64,000 bases of DNA. Source: Epiperipatus broadwayi (taxonomy: Eukaryota > Onychophora > Udeonychophora > Euonychophora > Peripatidae). The stretch spans positions 1,877,478 to 1,941,477 of the forward strand of contig JAQFVV010006231.1 in the NCBI GenBank assembly GCA_028023455.1, read 5' to 3'. The translations under genes were made by a program, and so were the position numbers. The notes under the pieces were generated by a model, which saw nothing but the letters and a program-made list of their open reading frames with translations, searched no databases and was not told the origin of the DNA. Below, in pieces: positions 35,840-48,455 of this stretch (within the stretch, counting starts at the first letter, position 1; each line of letters opens with the position of its first letter).

Positions 35840-36526
35840 ATTTTTGTTATAGTTTATTTTTGGATTCCACTTAATCTGCCCTGAGGATAATCAATGCATT
35901 TTTGTTAAGTTTAATTATAGAGAAAGCTGCCTTTCTATTGTTTACATTTACATTTATATTTTTATTTTATAATTACATTTTAGGGAATTTTTTCTTTTTA
36001 ATTAATCTATTATCTCTCACCAACAGTTGCTTTGAAAATTTCAAATACAAAAGGGAACATATGATGAATTTTACTTTTAATTAAATATTACAATCTATTT
36101 CTAAAATTATTACTAAATGAAATTTAAACAAAGCAACAAATAACGAATTTTACAATTCAAAATAAATGGTTAAAATTATACATTTTTATATAACTAAAAA
36201 AAGAAATCTAAATTATATTATTTATCTTTATTTATTGCCTTAAATTTGATATCGAAATGTGTGCGTGTTTATGGTAAATTCTACATATATCTATACATTT
36301 TTAATATTGCTACACACACAATTCGATACCAAAAAGTTTAAATTTGGGTAGGATAGAGTGGTGAGTGAGAGACGATAGAAAAAAGGTGAAACTTAAGATT
36401 CGAATACGAATCTTACAGTTTCAATAAAGATTAATGATACCAGGTTAATCTGAATTCCAATAAATAATCTTATGACTTATCACATGGCCTTATTTCACAC
36501 TATCATTTAGTATCTGTTATTTTTTT
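35840..36526. other. AT-rich non-coding stretch
   Basis: Nothing recognised; the frame at 35902-36084 is low-complexity. Confidence 0.5.
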
Positions 36527-37047
36527 ACTAAAGTTTACAATAACTGAAACACAGGCTTGTTATATACCTGTGGCTATATATATGTAATATAGGGTATATG
36601 AGCACAGACTTTCACACCACCCACCTCTCTCCACTCTATCTAATAACACTGATACACCTAAACACATATATGCTGAAAAGATAAATAATCACCAATATAC
36701 GTATTTCATGCTAAACCAGCAATCGGCCTCAGGGTGGCCTTTGAGCATTCCATCATCAGATTTTCAATTGGATGGACGGTTGAAGAGTTGGAGTGTGGAG
36801 TGGATTGAAGCCTGTCCATTAAACTATGAAGATAGTCTATCTTAATATATATCTGAGCACTTATACTATATATGTGTGTAAAGATGATAGTCTGGACCAA
36901 CTGATGATTGCTGGTTTAGCATGAAATACGTATATTGGTGATTATTTATTTTTTCAGCATATATGTGTTTAGGTGTATCAGTGTTATTAGATAGAGTGGA
37001 GAGAGGTGGGTGGTGTGAAAGTCTGTGCTCATATACTAAAGTTTACA
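36527..37047 (-). mobile_element. S1 family, fold-back copy 2, with 13 nt target duplication
   Basis: ACTAAAGTTTACA occurs at 36527-36539 and 37035-37047. Inside, about 128 nt at 36594-36721 is inverted at 36906-37036, each including the tRNA-like head. The unpaired centre (36722-36905) matches S1 copy 1, including GGACAGGCTTCAATCCACTC. The element is therefore an S1 unit with its head duplicated in inverted orientation on the other side. Confidence 0.75.
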
Positions 37048-38446
37048 GTAAGTGGTATAAAGAAAGTAAAAAAGTAATCTGAGTTCGTCAGATGAATGTT
37101 AAAGTGCTGATTATACAAATAAAAACATGATCATAGCTTCCCGGCTGATGCTATGACACATGACAAAAAAATAAAAACATAATCATAATATGATGCTGAT
37201 TTTTACTTTTGATGGAGATAAAAAGAATGTCGTATTCCCGCTAGAATTGAATGGTTGTTTTTACTTTTTATTTATATTCTTGTGACTTAGATGTTGTGAT
37301 GTGGGGTGTGGGGGGGGGGGGTACACTTGTTTATCACTTCTATTTTAAAACCTATCCTTGTGCATTAAGAGAAAAAAACATTTCTATAATAATATTTGAT
37401 TAATAAAAATCATATTCTAAAAATAATAAATGGAAATAAAGGGTCTTCCTTTTATTTAAATTCGTCCGCAATCTTCTTTAAGCGTTCTCATAACAAACAT
37501 TTCATTAAGATAGAAAAAAAAATTCATGAATAGAAGTTAAAAATTGACATGAAAAAAGGATCTGTTTTGGATAGGAAAGAAAAAAAATCATTCTTTTTCA
37601 TCGAAAGTAAATAATCTTTGTCTTTTATAATTCAATTGAATTTTAGATTTATTTCTTAATGGTTTGTTATTTTAAATGCAGACTGCTAATGATACTATAT
37701 TTTTGACTATATTTGAAACGAGGATGTGACGTTGCGTTGCGAAGCGCATTGGTCACTAATCGCTGTCTTTTCTAGTTTACAATTCTCTTTATACTGTTTA
37801 CTATTCTAAATCAGATTATCATTAATCATGCTTTAAATACAAAAATAGTTTTAATATATTTACTGAAAGTAGCTTTTTGATTAGCACATAACTACGTTTG
37901 TTTGGTTTAAGTGACATTTTAAAAATTATAATATATTCAATATTTTTTAAAAAAGCAATAGAACATCATAAAAATTTTTTAAAAAAAAGTAAATTAACTG
38001 TAGAAACACGAACATGTTTATTAATAAAAACTATCACACTTTAATTTTCAAATAAGTAAAGATAGCAAGTAGTAAAACGATTTTTAGACCATCTATGATT
38101 TCACGTTACGAGTGCAATAGTTATTTGAAGCTAAAACCAATTCTGGTTACTATGGCAACTAAATAAAATTACTGTTTTTACACATACCACATAGAACAGC
38201 ATAAAAGGTTCAGTAAATAGAAAAAAAGTGAGATTAATCCAAATATCACTACCATTTGACTAATACAGGATTAAAAACTATGTACTCTTATTTATACTTA
38301 GTGATGATTTGGAGGGTATTATTTGTTGTTAAAAACTATACTTTTATATATAAAGTGTATTATTTCTTATACAAATTATTAATGGATATATTAGTTCATT
38401 TACACTGGCTTTTAGTGAAATGTTTTTTATCTGCCTGTTAAGCCAA
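37048..38446. other. AT-rich non-coding stretch with one CpG-bearing patch
   Basis: GATGTGACGTTGCGTTGCGA and CGCATTGGTCAC (37723-37755) combine a CRE-like TGACG and an ATTGG box in otherwise AT-rich DNA; possibly regulatory. A G-run lies at about 37310. No ORF. Confidence 0.35.
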
Positions 38447-38766
38447 TAAACATCACACGATCATCATTTCTTATGTTGTTCTTAACTGTTATTAAAACAG
38501 GCAAAACTCTCTATATATGTATTGCCACTCAGTGCAAGCCAGAGTAATCAATGGATGTCAGACGGCTTGCGCATAAGATCTAGGTGCAGTGCTCTCAGAT
38601 CCAAGGCTCTTCACTGATGAAGGCCACAAACCAGAAACTAGTCTGGGGATATTGGATGAGTATGCACTAGATGGGGATTTTATGCACAAGCCTTCTGTCA
38701 TCCATTGATTACTCTGGCTTGCACTGAGTGGCAGTACATATATAGAGAGTTTTGCCTGTTTTAATT
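38447..38766 (+). mobile_element. F1 family, copy B, fold-back form
   Basis: Left arm (about 38499-38580, starting GGCAAAACTCTCTATATATG) returns inverted at about 38690-38758, ending AGAGAGTTTTGCC. Between the arms lies the ribozyme. The outer left part AACATCACACGATCATCATTT matches other F1 ends. No ORF. Confidence 0.8.
38601..38655 (+). ncRNA. Hammerhead ribozyme, F1 copy B
   Basis: Core CTGATGA (38614-38620), stem-loop II GGC-CACAA-ACC (two Watson-Crick pairs and one C-A mismatch), GAAA (38634-38637), stem III AC/GU around UA, C17 at 38643, then UGGGGA. Stem I pairs UCUUCA with UGGGGA (including G-U pairs) and CCAA with UUGG. The core is intact; the stem II mismatch may weaken it. Confidence 0.75.
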
Positions 38767-39829
38767 ATCTGTGTATTCTCAACCCGTCTGGTATATATAT
38801 AATATTTCATTGTAATAACTCATTCAAACGTAAATATTATCTGATGGCTTATCCAGCAACAAAAGATTTGAAAAGGAGTAAATAAAGCTACAGTAAACTA
38901 CTATAGTGTTATAGAAGAGTGTGTGAGAATTGTTTAGGAAAAAGTATTTTGTGAAAAGCAGTAAATTTCTCCTTATATTAATAATTATAACTAACAATAA
39001 TCATCCATGAACATAAATAATATTCATGAACATGTATGTATATATACTTAGCTAGTTACATAAAAAGTTACTTTTAATATTGGTAGATGCATATTCTAAC
39101 TAATCACAATACGATCGATCAGTTAGTTAATAGCTTCTGAAATAAGTTTAATTTTCAAACAATTTTAGAACATACAACCATTTCGAATTTACAATCTTTG
39201 ACAATAGAATTATTTCATGTCTGATTGCTTTAAAAGAATGCTACAATTCTTATGCTATTTAACGTATATTAATTCTTTTATTCTAAATAACTGTTAATAT
39301 TTTGTTTAAAATTTTGTTTAAATAGTGTAAAAACAGTTTTAAAATATAACAAATAAAGTATAGTAGAGTATATGTTTAATCTGCAACTTAATAATTTCCA
39401 GGTGAATTTCAAGAAAAATATGTATATGGATCTTTTTAATAATTCAGAATTCACTACAATATGCTAGATGTGGTCGAAATTAGCTTTTAAAAGTAAAGAC
39501 ATTCAAAAAATAATAAAGTATAGGTCGAAGATTTGAGGATGGTGTCTAATAAAATTACCCTCAACAATTCTAATGATGACTAATACTTAATAATATAAAT
39601 CATTTTACGATGATAATAGTAAACTTTCTTATAACTTAGAAATACCTGAATCTGACAATTTTGTGTATCTACTGCCCAATAGTAACATGTTTCCAATTCT
39701 CAAGATAAGATAAAGGTACTTGTAAGAAATACACAACATATTAAATAATAATAACTAACCTATTGGTTTAATAGCTTTTATAAAAATTAGATATATTCAT
39801 TTTATCTAATTTAGATTTAATCAAAGATC
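38767..39829. other. AT-rich non-coding stretch
   Basis: No gene recognised. Confidence 0.5.
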
Positions 39830-41440
39830 TCCAGTTTAGTCAATTTAAAACAGCTCTTTGTAATCTTGAAAATGGAAAGGCTTCAGATCTTTATGAAATA
39901 ACCAAAGAAGTTTCAAAATATGGTGGTGATATGTTAAATTCAAAAACATTATAATTTCTTGGGACTATATGGACCCAAAAAGTTTGCCACCTAATATTAA
40001 AGATGCTTTTATTGTTCCAATTTTTAAAAACAATGAATAAATAAATATTGTAGTAACTGTTGTGGAATATCATTATTACCCCTACAGCAATGGAACTTTC
40101 AAGAATTTGTTAAATATATGGTTTTCGTTATAGATGAATGGTTATGAAAGACTCAATGTGTTTTAGATAATCCTAACATTGATTCCAAAAAAATGTAATA
40201 GAAGTATTGGGAATAAAGATGTGGTTTATATACTGCTTTTATTCACTTATTCAAGACATTTGCTTAAGTTAGTACTACATCTCTAAAGCATTATTTGAAA
40301 TTAATTGCTGGTCCACAAAAATGTATTCATAATATACAGCCTCTGCATGATGGAACATGAGAAGTGTTGAAATAAATCCAAGGCATTTGAAATAAAAATT
40401 AGTATTAAATAAGAATGTCTATTTGTTCCAAAATTGTGTTCAGTTTGGTCTTTCAAATTGCTATACATAGCTTAATCAAACAAGGATTAAGGTATGATTA
40501 AATTCTAAAAATAAGTTTTTATTCTTGGATTCTGGATTTACAATATATTGATAATTGTGCTATTTTATCAATTCAGATGATTTACAGAATATTTTTAATG
40601 CTCCAAAATGCCACATATAAAGACATTGATTTATTAATTAATACTGAAAAAAGTCCAAATGACAGAAAAAAAATTCCAGCAACTTTTAGCTTTAATAGTT
40701 ATCAATTTGAGACTGTAAACCAATTTAAGTACCTTGATAGTTTTATAAGAAGAAAGGTGGATTAGATGTTGACGTATAACACAGATTTTAATGTGATATT
40801 ATTGCTTTTAATATGTTATAAGATACAGTATTTCATCATGAAGAAATAACTATTGCAACTAATTAAATTATATATGGAGCTGCTATTTTACCTAATTTAT
40901 TATATGGAAGTGAAACTGAGTCAACCTATCAGAATAGTATATAGTCATTAGAACATTTCATTCAAAGATGATCCATAACATGGTGAGTTCATAAAACCAA
41001 TCAATATGTTCTTCGGCTTGTTAGATGTCATACTATTGAGTTAAGATTATAAAATCATGCCTTGATTGGATTAGCCATGTAAAATAAATGAACAATGAAA
41101 AACTACCTAAAAGGATATTATATTGTGAACTTGAATGCAGTTTCAGGGAAAAGATAGATCCTATCTATGTCAAAGATATTCTAAAGAAGTGTAATGTCAT
41201 TTGTTTCCGTTGGGAAAATATGGCAGAGAATCAAATACATTGGAAAACAATAATTAGACATGTTGCTGATATGATTCAGAAAAAAAGGTTTTCTACTGAA
41301 GAAATTAAAAAACAGCATCTTAAAATGATAAGTAAACAGAATAAAAGATCAGGACCAGATGTTCCATATGTGAACTTATTTGTGATTCATAGATTGATTT
41401 GTACAGTCATTGCAAAACTCATTTTAGAATAGTTTTTCCT
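39830..41440 (+). pseudogene. Decayed LINE: RT domain to C-terminal zinc finger
   Basis: Fragments in changing frames follow the order of a non-LTR retrotransposon ORF2. NGKAS..YEI (39871) and KDAFIVPIFKN (about 40000) begin the RT; CGISLLPL (40061) matches the RGISLL block. The catalytic box is QYIDNCAILS (40541), where YADD has become YIDN, so the RT is dead. VNQFKYLDSFIRR (about 40710), LLYGSET (40897) and a longer frame at 41088-41432 follow the conserved connecting region. In another frame CSICELICDS-stop-IDLYSHCKTH (41360-41422) is a C2H2 finger with exact CX2C-X12-HX3H spacing, the DNA- or RNA-binding tail of this LINE group. Many stops and frameshifts show an old copy. Confidence 0.8.
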
Positions 41441-43540
41441 CTCTCATACACTCTTCTTTTTTTTTTGCAATTAGAATGGACATAATCATTTTTAAATGGC
41501 TTCTTATTATTGTTTTTGGTGTTGTTGTTTGCCCATTTTTGAAATCACATGTGTTAAACTTTTTTAAGGTATATTTTCAATTTTAAATAGAAATGTAGAT
41601 TGTTTTCTAAATTATTTTATTTAATATTCGATTCACATCTTTTTTTTTTCTATTTATTTATTTTAATGTATATATAGTTTGTTTTTATTTCTTGATTTTA
41701 AAGTATTTCTTTAGATTGGTGTTTGGATATATATATTTTTCTATATGTTTTCAGAAAATATTATTGTATGTTGTTTTAAGAAATTGCAAGTAAATAGATT
41801 TATTTCTTGGTTATTCTTTTTTTTTAACTACTTAATATTTAAATTATTTAGTAAAATTTTTTAGATTTATTAATTTCTTTTTTGTTATTTCATTTGTTTT
41901 TTTTGTTGTTGTTGTTGTTTTTTGGTTGGTTGTTTGTTTCTTTGTTAATAGTAATTAGAGTAACTATTTTTTGTTGTTATTGTTTACAGTTACAGTGGAA
42001 CTGCAAGCTATGCTGTATCTAACTACATGACTTTAATTATATGCTATCCAAAGAAAAATATAAACAAACTAACTAAAATGTAAATAAAACCAACAAAAAG
42101 TCATTAAATTTTGTAAATTTAAATATTAAGCTGACTTTTTTTTTCTAAGCCAAGCACCTATAGATTATATATATTATCTCTCTAGCAATGTGAAATGGCT
42201 GTAAGTTTATGATTGAACCATTATTATTTATCAGAATAAAATAAATGTGTTTTTATGATAGAGATTTTTGTTTACAAATGAAGTAAATTCTAAATAATCA
42301 TATTTGACTTCTGAAATTATTTAAAAAATTACATCTTAATCAAAACAATCAACCTCTTATGTCATCATTGTTGGGAAGAACATTCCCATTATAAAATCTT
42401 TTTAATCTGACATTTGTTTTTAAAATATGAATAAATAATTATTAAAATCTCATAAATAGATCAAGTTATGCTTTAAAAGTTTAAAATTTTTAAATATGTT
42501 TTAAAATATTGTAATATATTCACACTGACATTTATTGATTTTGCTGATTAGATGTTGGCAAACTGATTGCAAATTTACATTGTCCAAAAATATAATATTC
42601 TATTTTTAAAAATAAAATATTTCCATTCAAAATAAATAAGTAATATTTATATCCTTGATTTGTAAAAATAATTACTCAATTATTGTGCAAAATTAATCAT
42701 GAATTATTAATAAACTTACAAATAATCAAATTTGTCATTATTTGAACTATTTTCTCCAAGTATTGTTTTAAAAATTAGTGGCATATGTAAACACAATAGA
42801 AATATATCAAGATGGAAGTTAAGCATCTTTTATCCTGCTTAATTTTCACTTTTCCTGACATCTATGGACTTTTTTTAGAATTAAAACTTTAGAATAAAAT
42901 ATGTATGATTTAAATTAACATTTTAAAAATAAAATTTAAAAAAACTTTCAGTTGGTGGCAAATAATTCCTCATGTGAATTATTTCCTATCAAAGAATTAA
43001 GTTAATAATTTTTTTAACTTATATTTAAAGCACATCTCATTAAAACTTTTACAAAATTTTAAATCAAATGTAAAATTAATATTGATTTAAAACATTAACA
43101 TAATTAGAGAGATAATAATTTCTTGATAAAGTGATGAGTCTATTGTTCCTATAAGATAAAACAATTATTAAGTAAAAAGAAATATTGTCCAGAGCATAAT
43201 TAATATCAGACAATGGACTTTTTTTTTTACTTATTCTTATGGTTTCAGTATATGCATGAGTAAACGCATATGCAGTAAAATAAAGTAAATATTCATTCAA
43301 TTTATTATTAATAATTGTAGTAATATTACTTTTTTAATTTTTATTTAATGTATGTAATATACATATAAAAAGCATCTTTGTTACATGTGTGTTGAAAAGT
43401 ATTATATACTTACAATTCAATAAACAATAAATATTCTATTCTAATCAATGTTTATTAACAAAACTTTGAACTATTATATGCTATATACATTGAACATGAA
43501 GAGAGATTAGAATGCAGTTTGTGTTTCCATTATATTTGTT
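41441..43540. other. AT-rich non-coding stretch
   Basis: T-rich with (TTG)n near 41905. The first 100 bp may be LINE 3' UTR. No gene recognised. Confidence 0.45.
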
Positions 43541-44109
43541 AGGAAATTTTTTTATTTTGTCATCCCTCCCCCCTCCAGAAGATTTTGTTGCTATGGATTC
43601 CTGCCATAACTTCAAGGATTTTCCACCATTTGGTGGATTTTTGTGAGTTGCTTTGGTTGTAATTTTAATTATCGTCTTAAATTTAGATCAATTACTGAAA
43701 AACATATAAAAGTAAGTCATTTTTATTTAAAAAATTTCTGAAGATGTATACAATATGGAAGAGATTCTGTAGGTTTTAATAGTAAAAACAAATTGATTGA
43801 TGTGGATTTAGATGATTAAAAAGACAATTATTGATCTTTTAGGTTAACTAAATCATAAGTTAAAATTGATTCCTTTAATGCAGAATAGGATTGAAGATTT
43901 ATTAAAATTTATATAAAAAGTTAATTTAGATTTAGTGAAAGTTTAAATAAACATGAAAAGAATTACTGATGATTTGGTATCTAACCATGACATTGTATAA
44001 AAGCAAAAAGTAATAATTAATGATTTAAAAGAACAAATTGAAGAATTGTAGCAATGGAGGCTTAATTACAACATTGAGATGGCAGAATTTGATTACATTG
44101 AAAATGAGA

Positions 44110-44305
44110 ATCTTAATACAGTATTTGTTTAAAGGTTTGTGATGATGGTATATTATTAGATGTGATACGTTGGATTATTTCCATCATTTATGAGTGAATG
44201 TTGAATGTATTTGGAAAGTTTAAATAAAGTTTAAAATTTTCTATACATTCAACATTCACTCATAGATGATGGAAATAGTCCAACATATCACATCTTAATA
44301 CAGTA
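44110..44305. mobile_element. Fold-back insertion in the LINE ORF1, with 14 nt target duplication
   Basis: ATCTTAATACAGTA occurs at 44110-44123 and 44292-44305; the LINE reading (LNTV) is interrupted and resumes across them. Inside, 52 nt arms at 44159-44210 and 44243-44294 are inverted copies starting GATGTGATA. The left arm starts 35 nt inside the duplication, the right arm ends at it. Confidence 0.8.
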
Positions 44306-45319
44306 GTTTGTCTTATTGTAGAAAAATTACAAATTTTAGATTTTAATGTTAAAAATATTGATTCAATGTCTTCTTTAGAACATGAAAATGCATTTAAGTC
44401 TCTTATAAAAGTATTATTTTTTAACACACAAAAAAATTAAAAATTCATTTTTGTTTGCATAAAAATTTGCTGGTAAAAACTTGAAAGTTATGCAGAGAAA
44501 AAAAAGATGAAAAAATTCTGAATAAGGAAAAATATAGGTGATAAGGCAGTAAAAGTTAATTTTGAGAAATCTCATTTTTCTTTAACAAAATTATGATGTT
44601 TCAGTAAAATCTTTTTATATGATAAAAGTTATTCTGATTGTAAGGATTTTGGAATATTTAATATGAATTATAAGAAAAACTTTTGTTGTTTTTGTTGGCA
44701 CATTTCAAGTACATAATATTTCATTTGACATTATTATTTTCACAGACACGGATAGAAGATCATGAAAAACAACTATATTCAATTGAAGGATTTAATTCTG
44801 CTAAAAAAAAAAAGGTTAGGTTGTAATGTCATTTATTTTAGGCTAACTTTGCAGATTGTTTTGAATATCCTTTGTTGATTTCTGAATGTTTAGTGACTAT
44901 TATTTTTCTAAAATAATATATTCTTGCATTTTATAAATCATGCAAATCTAAAATTCATGTTTTTAATGATGAATTAAAGCAATTATTGTCTAAATTTGCA
45001 TAATAATAATTTTATTATAATGGGAGATCTTAACATTGAAATTCTCAATTAATTTTCTTATATAGATATTCAGCATTATCTAAACACAATGTCATTTTTT
45101 GATTTTACCCAAATGTTTTCTTCTACTTGAACTCTTATTCTACACCTTTTTAGACAATATATTTGCAAAAAAAATCAGTTGATATTAAATTAGGTTGTGG
45201 AATATTAGTGATCATATGGGAATTCAAGTTAATGTTCTCAAGCCACATTCTAAAATTATAAAATCAATTTCATATTATGATAAAGTAAAATATTTCATTA
45301 ATTTACATGATTGGAATAA

Positions 45320-45768
45320 TAATATTTACTAAGGTTGTAACCTCAAGAATGTGTGTGTAAAAATGCAATAGTAGGGATTTCTATAGGTCTTAACCACAAG
45401 CTTACATTTTGGAAGAAAAGAGGGGAATCCCTTCTTTACTTCAACCTACTTTCTATATAAATAGGTGAAGCTGAAGCAGTTAGATCTGAGAGCATGAAGC
45501 TATTCAATACTTCACTGATTAAGTCCACATTTCTTATTACACATTAATACTCACAAAATCTTTTGATTTACAAGTCAATGGAAAGATCTTTTCTTCCAAA
45601 ATGTAAGCTTGTGGTTAATACCTGTAGATGTCTCTACTATCGCATTTTTATGCAAGTTTTTTTTGGTATAATTGCTGAGAGATTATTGACTTCGTTTAAG
45701 AAGTAGCTAAAGCACATCACATCACACATTCTTAAGGTTAAAGCCTTAGTGAATATTATTTACCTAAT
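45320..45768. mobile_element. Family F2 fold-back element nested in the LINE
   Basis: Inverted ends contain AACCTCAAGAATGTGTG (left) and CACATTCTTAAGGTT (right), and a second inner pair CTTAACCACAAGCTTACATT with its complement near 45600. The centre is non-coding. It separates the endonuclease from the rest of the LINE. A related half element is at 55.45 kb. Confidence 0.7.
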
Positions 45769-47711
45769 CAATGTGCGTTTAAATAAATTTATAATTACAA
45801 CTTTAAATTATCGTAATAGATTTCTAACTATATGATTGGAATAGATTATTTAATATAACAAGTGTAGATAAAGAAATAATTATTCATAGTTATAAGAAAA
45901 ATCAACTGAAAAGGAATCCTTGGATTATTAACAAATTTATTCTAAAAATAGGTGACAAAAATAAATTATATAAACAATTTAAAAAGTTTTCATAATAGAA
46001 AATTATGTCCCAAATTAAAAATGATGAATAAAGAAAGTAAAGAAGTCTTTTATAAGGAAAAGTTGAAATATTATTCTGAACAAATTGTTAAATCAAATAC
46101 TAAAAATACAAATATTTGATCAGTTATAAGTAAGCAAATTATAAGGAAAAAATATGAAAATAATGTATCGCAAATTGTAATAAATAGGGATATGTTAATG
46201 TCGATAAAAATGAAAATCTTATTGCAAATAAATTTAATTCTTTTTTTTTTATTAACGTTGCTACAAATATTATAAATGCTCATTATAAGATTTATTCTTG
46301 CGGAAAATGTTTAGTTTTAGGAAAATCAAATTTGAATTCTATTCAGCTAAATAAAACATTTACTGCTGTTAATGGTATTAAAAACTAAGTATGGGTGTAG
46401 ATGGTGTGTTATAGTAAAGGAAATTACTACCAAATTGTTTATTCTATTGACTATAGTATAATTGCTGTTTAAGCTATCAGTCAGAGCTGGTATTTTTTCC
46501 AGATTTACTTAAGAAGACACTAACCTTGACTATCTTTAAAAATGGTGATAATATTCAAATGGATAATGATAGGCCTATACTTTTGTTGTCTATTTTATCT
46601 AAAATTTTGAAATTTGCATTAAAAATGGAATTAGTAGCTGATTTCTAAACATAATTGTATATCAATAAACTAATTTGGATTTTTGTCAAATAAATCTATC
46701 ACTTTGGCTTTTCGCTCAAACATGATTATAAAGCAATAGATGTCAATTTGGATTTACATAAAGCTTTTGAATTTGTCTTAAAGAATAAATTTATTAAGAA
46801 ACTTCATGACTTGAGTATTAGATGTTGCTTGAATGATTGGTTGACATCTAATTTACATCAAAGAAAACAATGTGTTAAAATAAAGAGCGTCTTAAGTGAC
46901 TATTGTGTTATTAAATTTGGTGTACCACATGGTTAAGTTTTAGGTCCATTATATTTTATTATTTACATTAATGACTTTCTGAATCTTCTTCTGTATTCAA
47001 ATATTATTAGTTTTGCATATGGCATAGCATTAGTATTGTCCGTGGAAAATTGATGTTAGGATTTAAATTATGTGTGGTTTTTGTACATAAACGATCTTAT
47101 TAATAATTATAATAAATCCAGATATATTATATACCTCTATAAAAATTCTAATTTTCAAAATATTTCTGTTGGAATGGCAAACAAAAAACTAATAAAAGGT
47201 GAAATCACATTTTGTTTGGGATTAATGCTGGACTCACATTTTACATGGGGTAAACATAAATTTGCAAAAAAATTTAAGTCTTTTAATTTTTTTTTTTATA
47301 AAATTAAAAACATTTTACTACAAAAGATTATTATACATTGTTATAAGCAATTTTTCTCCTTAAATTAACTTATGGGATATCTCTTTGGGAATGGACAACT
47401 TTATATCATTTAAGACCGTTTAAAAGACACTACAGAACTTTTCTTTAAGAATTATTTGACTCTTTATACAATATATTAGAAATTTTATCAATTAAACAAT
47501 TTTTTATTGTAAACATTTTATGTCTTTATTTCAAAATATATCATTTCCTTATGTTGTTGTTTTTTTTAAAATGGGAAAATTAAAAAGTCTAAATATATTT
47601 TGATTAATTATCCAACTCATAATAATTAACTGTATTATATTGTCCAATGTATTTTAATGCAATATTGTTCTGAAATTATTTGATATTTCATTGAACAGAT
47701 TTATGAAAAAA

Positions 47712-47975
47712 CTAATCTTTAAACCATTAAACATCACATGATCACCATTTCTTATGGTTGCTTATAACTGTTATTAAAATAGGCAAAACTCTCCATATAA
47801 TAATGCCACTCAGTGCAAGTCAGAGTAATCAGTGGATGCCAGAAAGCTTGTGCATAAAATTTCTATCTAGTGCCTACTCATTCAATATCCCCAGATCAGT
47901 TTCTAGCTTGTGGCTTTCATCAGTGAGGAGCAGTGGATCTGAGAGCAGTGCACCTAGATCTTAGGATCTAAATAT
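47712..47975 (-). mobile_element. F1 family, copy C, one-armed
   Basis: Starts TTAAACATCACATGATCACC on the plus strand, continues through the arm GGCAAAACTCTCCATATAAT and the ribozyme region to CACCTAGATCTTAGGATC. The second arm is missing. It abuts the 3' end of the LINE. The short plus-strand frame inside is not a gene. Confidence 0.75.
47884..47933 (-). ncRNA. Hammerhead ribozyme, F1 copy C
   Basis: Minus strand: CTGATGA (47923-47917), stem-loop II AGC-CACAA-GCU (three pairs, with A-U replacing the G-C pair of copies A and B), GAAAC (47903-47899), weakened stem III (C-A mismatch), C17, then UGGGGA pairing with UCCUCA in stem I. The outer CCAA/UUGG helix is lost. Core intact. Confidence 0.7.
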
Positions 47976-48455
47976 TTGAAATGTACCATAGCTATATTGT
48001 TTCAGCCACATGCCCCCTTTAAATAAAGAATAGCATGAATTTTCAGCTATCATTATGTACTGTTTTGATTTGTATAGTATTAAATAATATATAATAAATA
48101 GAATGATAAATTTCTCTTCCAAACATTAGATATATTAATGTAACTTCCTCTAGTATCAAAATAATCAACATTGAAGATGAAAAATGAACTCTTTTTTTCA
48201 GTCATTCATGATTTTATATGGATTATAAATTAGGCAATAATATTTATTAAAACATGGTCATTGCCGCTGATGTAAAATTCATCCTAATATTTATTATTGT
48301 CTAATTTATCCATATAAGATCATCGATAGCTGGTGAATGTGGATTCATTTTTCATTTACAGTTAGGATTACATTCTCTTGTATTAATATAGATAGAGCTT
48401 GGAATAAAGCTTAACCCTTCAATTATTAAAAAGCTAACTGATAAAAAAAAAAATT

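Larger units (their letters stand above)
43541..47700 (+). pseudogene. Decayed full-length-like LINE with ORF1, endonuclease and RT
   Basis: ORF1 traces at 43600-44460 include a coiled-coil-like stretch (INDLKEQIEEL) and WRLNYNIEMAEFDYIENENL, matching the conserved block of LINE ORF1 proteins. MGDLNIEILN (45024) is the APE endonuclease D-x-N motif, and SDHMGIQVNV (about 45210) its SDH motif. RT: VTPIFKNGDN (46530), DLHKAFEFV (46753), GVPHG-stop-VLGPLYFIIYIND (46918-46974). The active site is FAYG (47012-47023) in place of FADD. LMLDSHFTWGKH (47225) and YGISLWEW continue to the 3' end. The order suggests the Jockey/CR1 side of LINEs. Stops throughout and two nested fold-back insertions (44124-44294 and about 45320-45768) show it is dead. 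Confidence 0.8.

Noticed and set aside
47758-47964. 68-codon frame in F1 copy C
   Set aside because: It lies across the arm and ribozyme of a non-coding repeat; other F1 copies do not keep it open.
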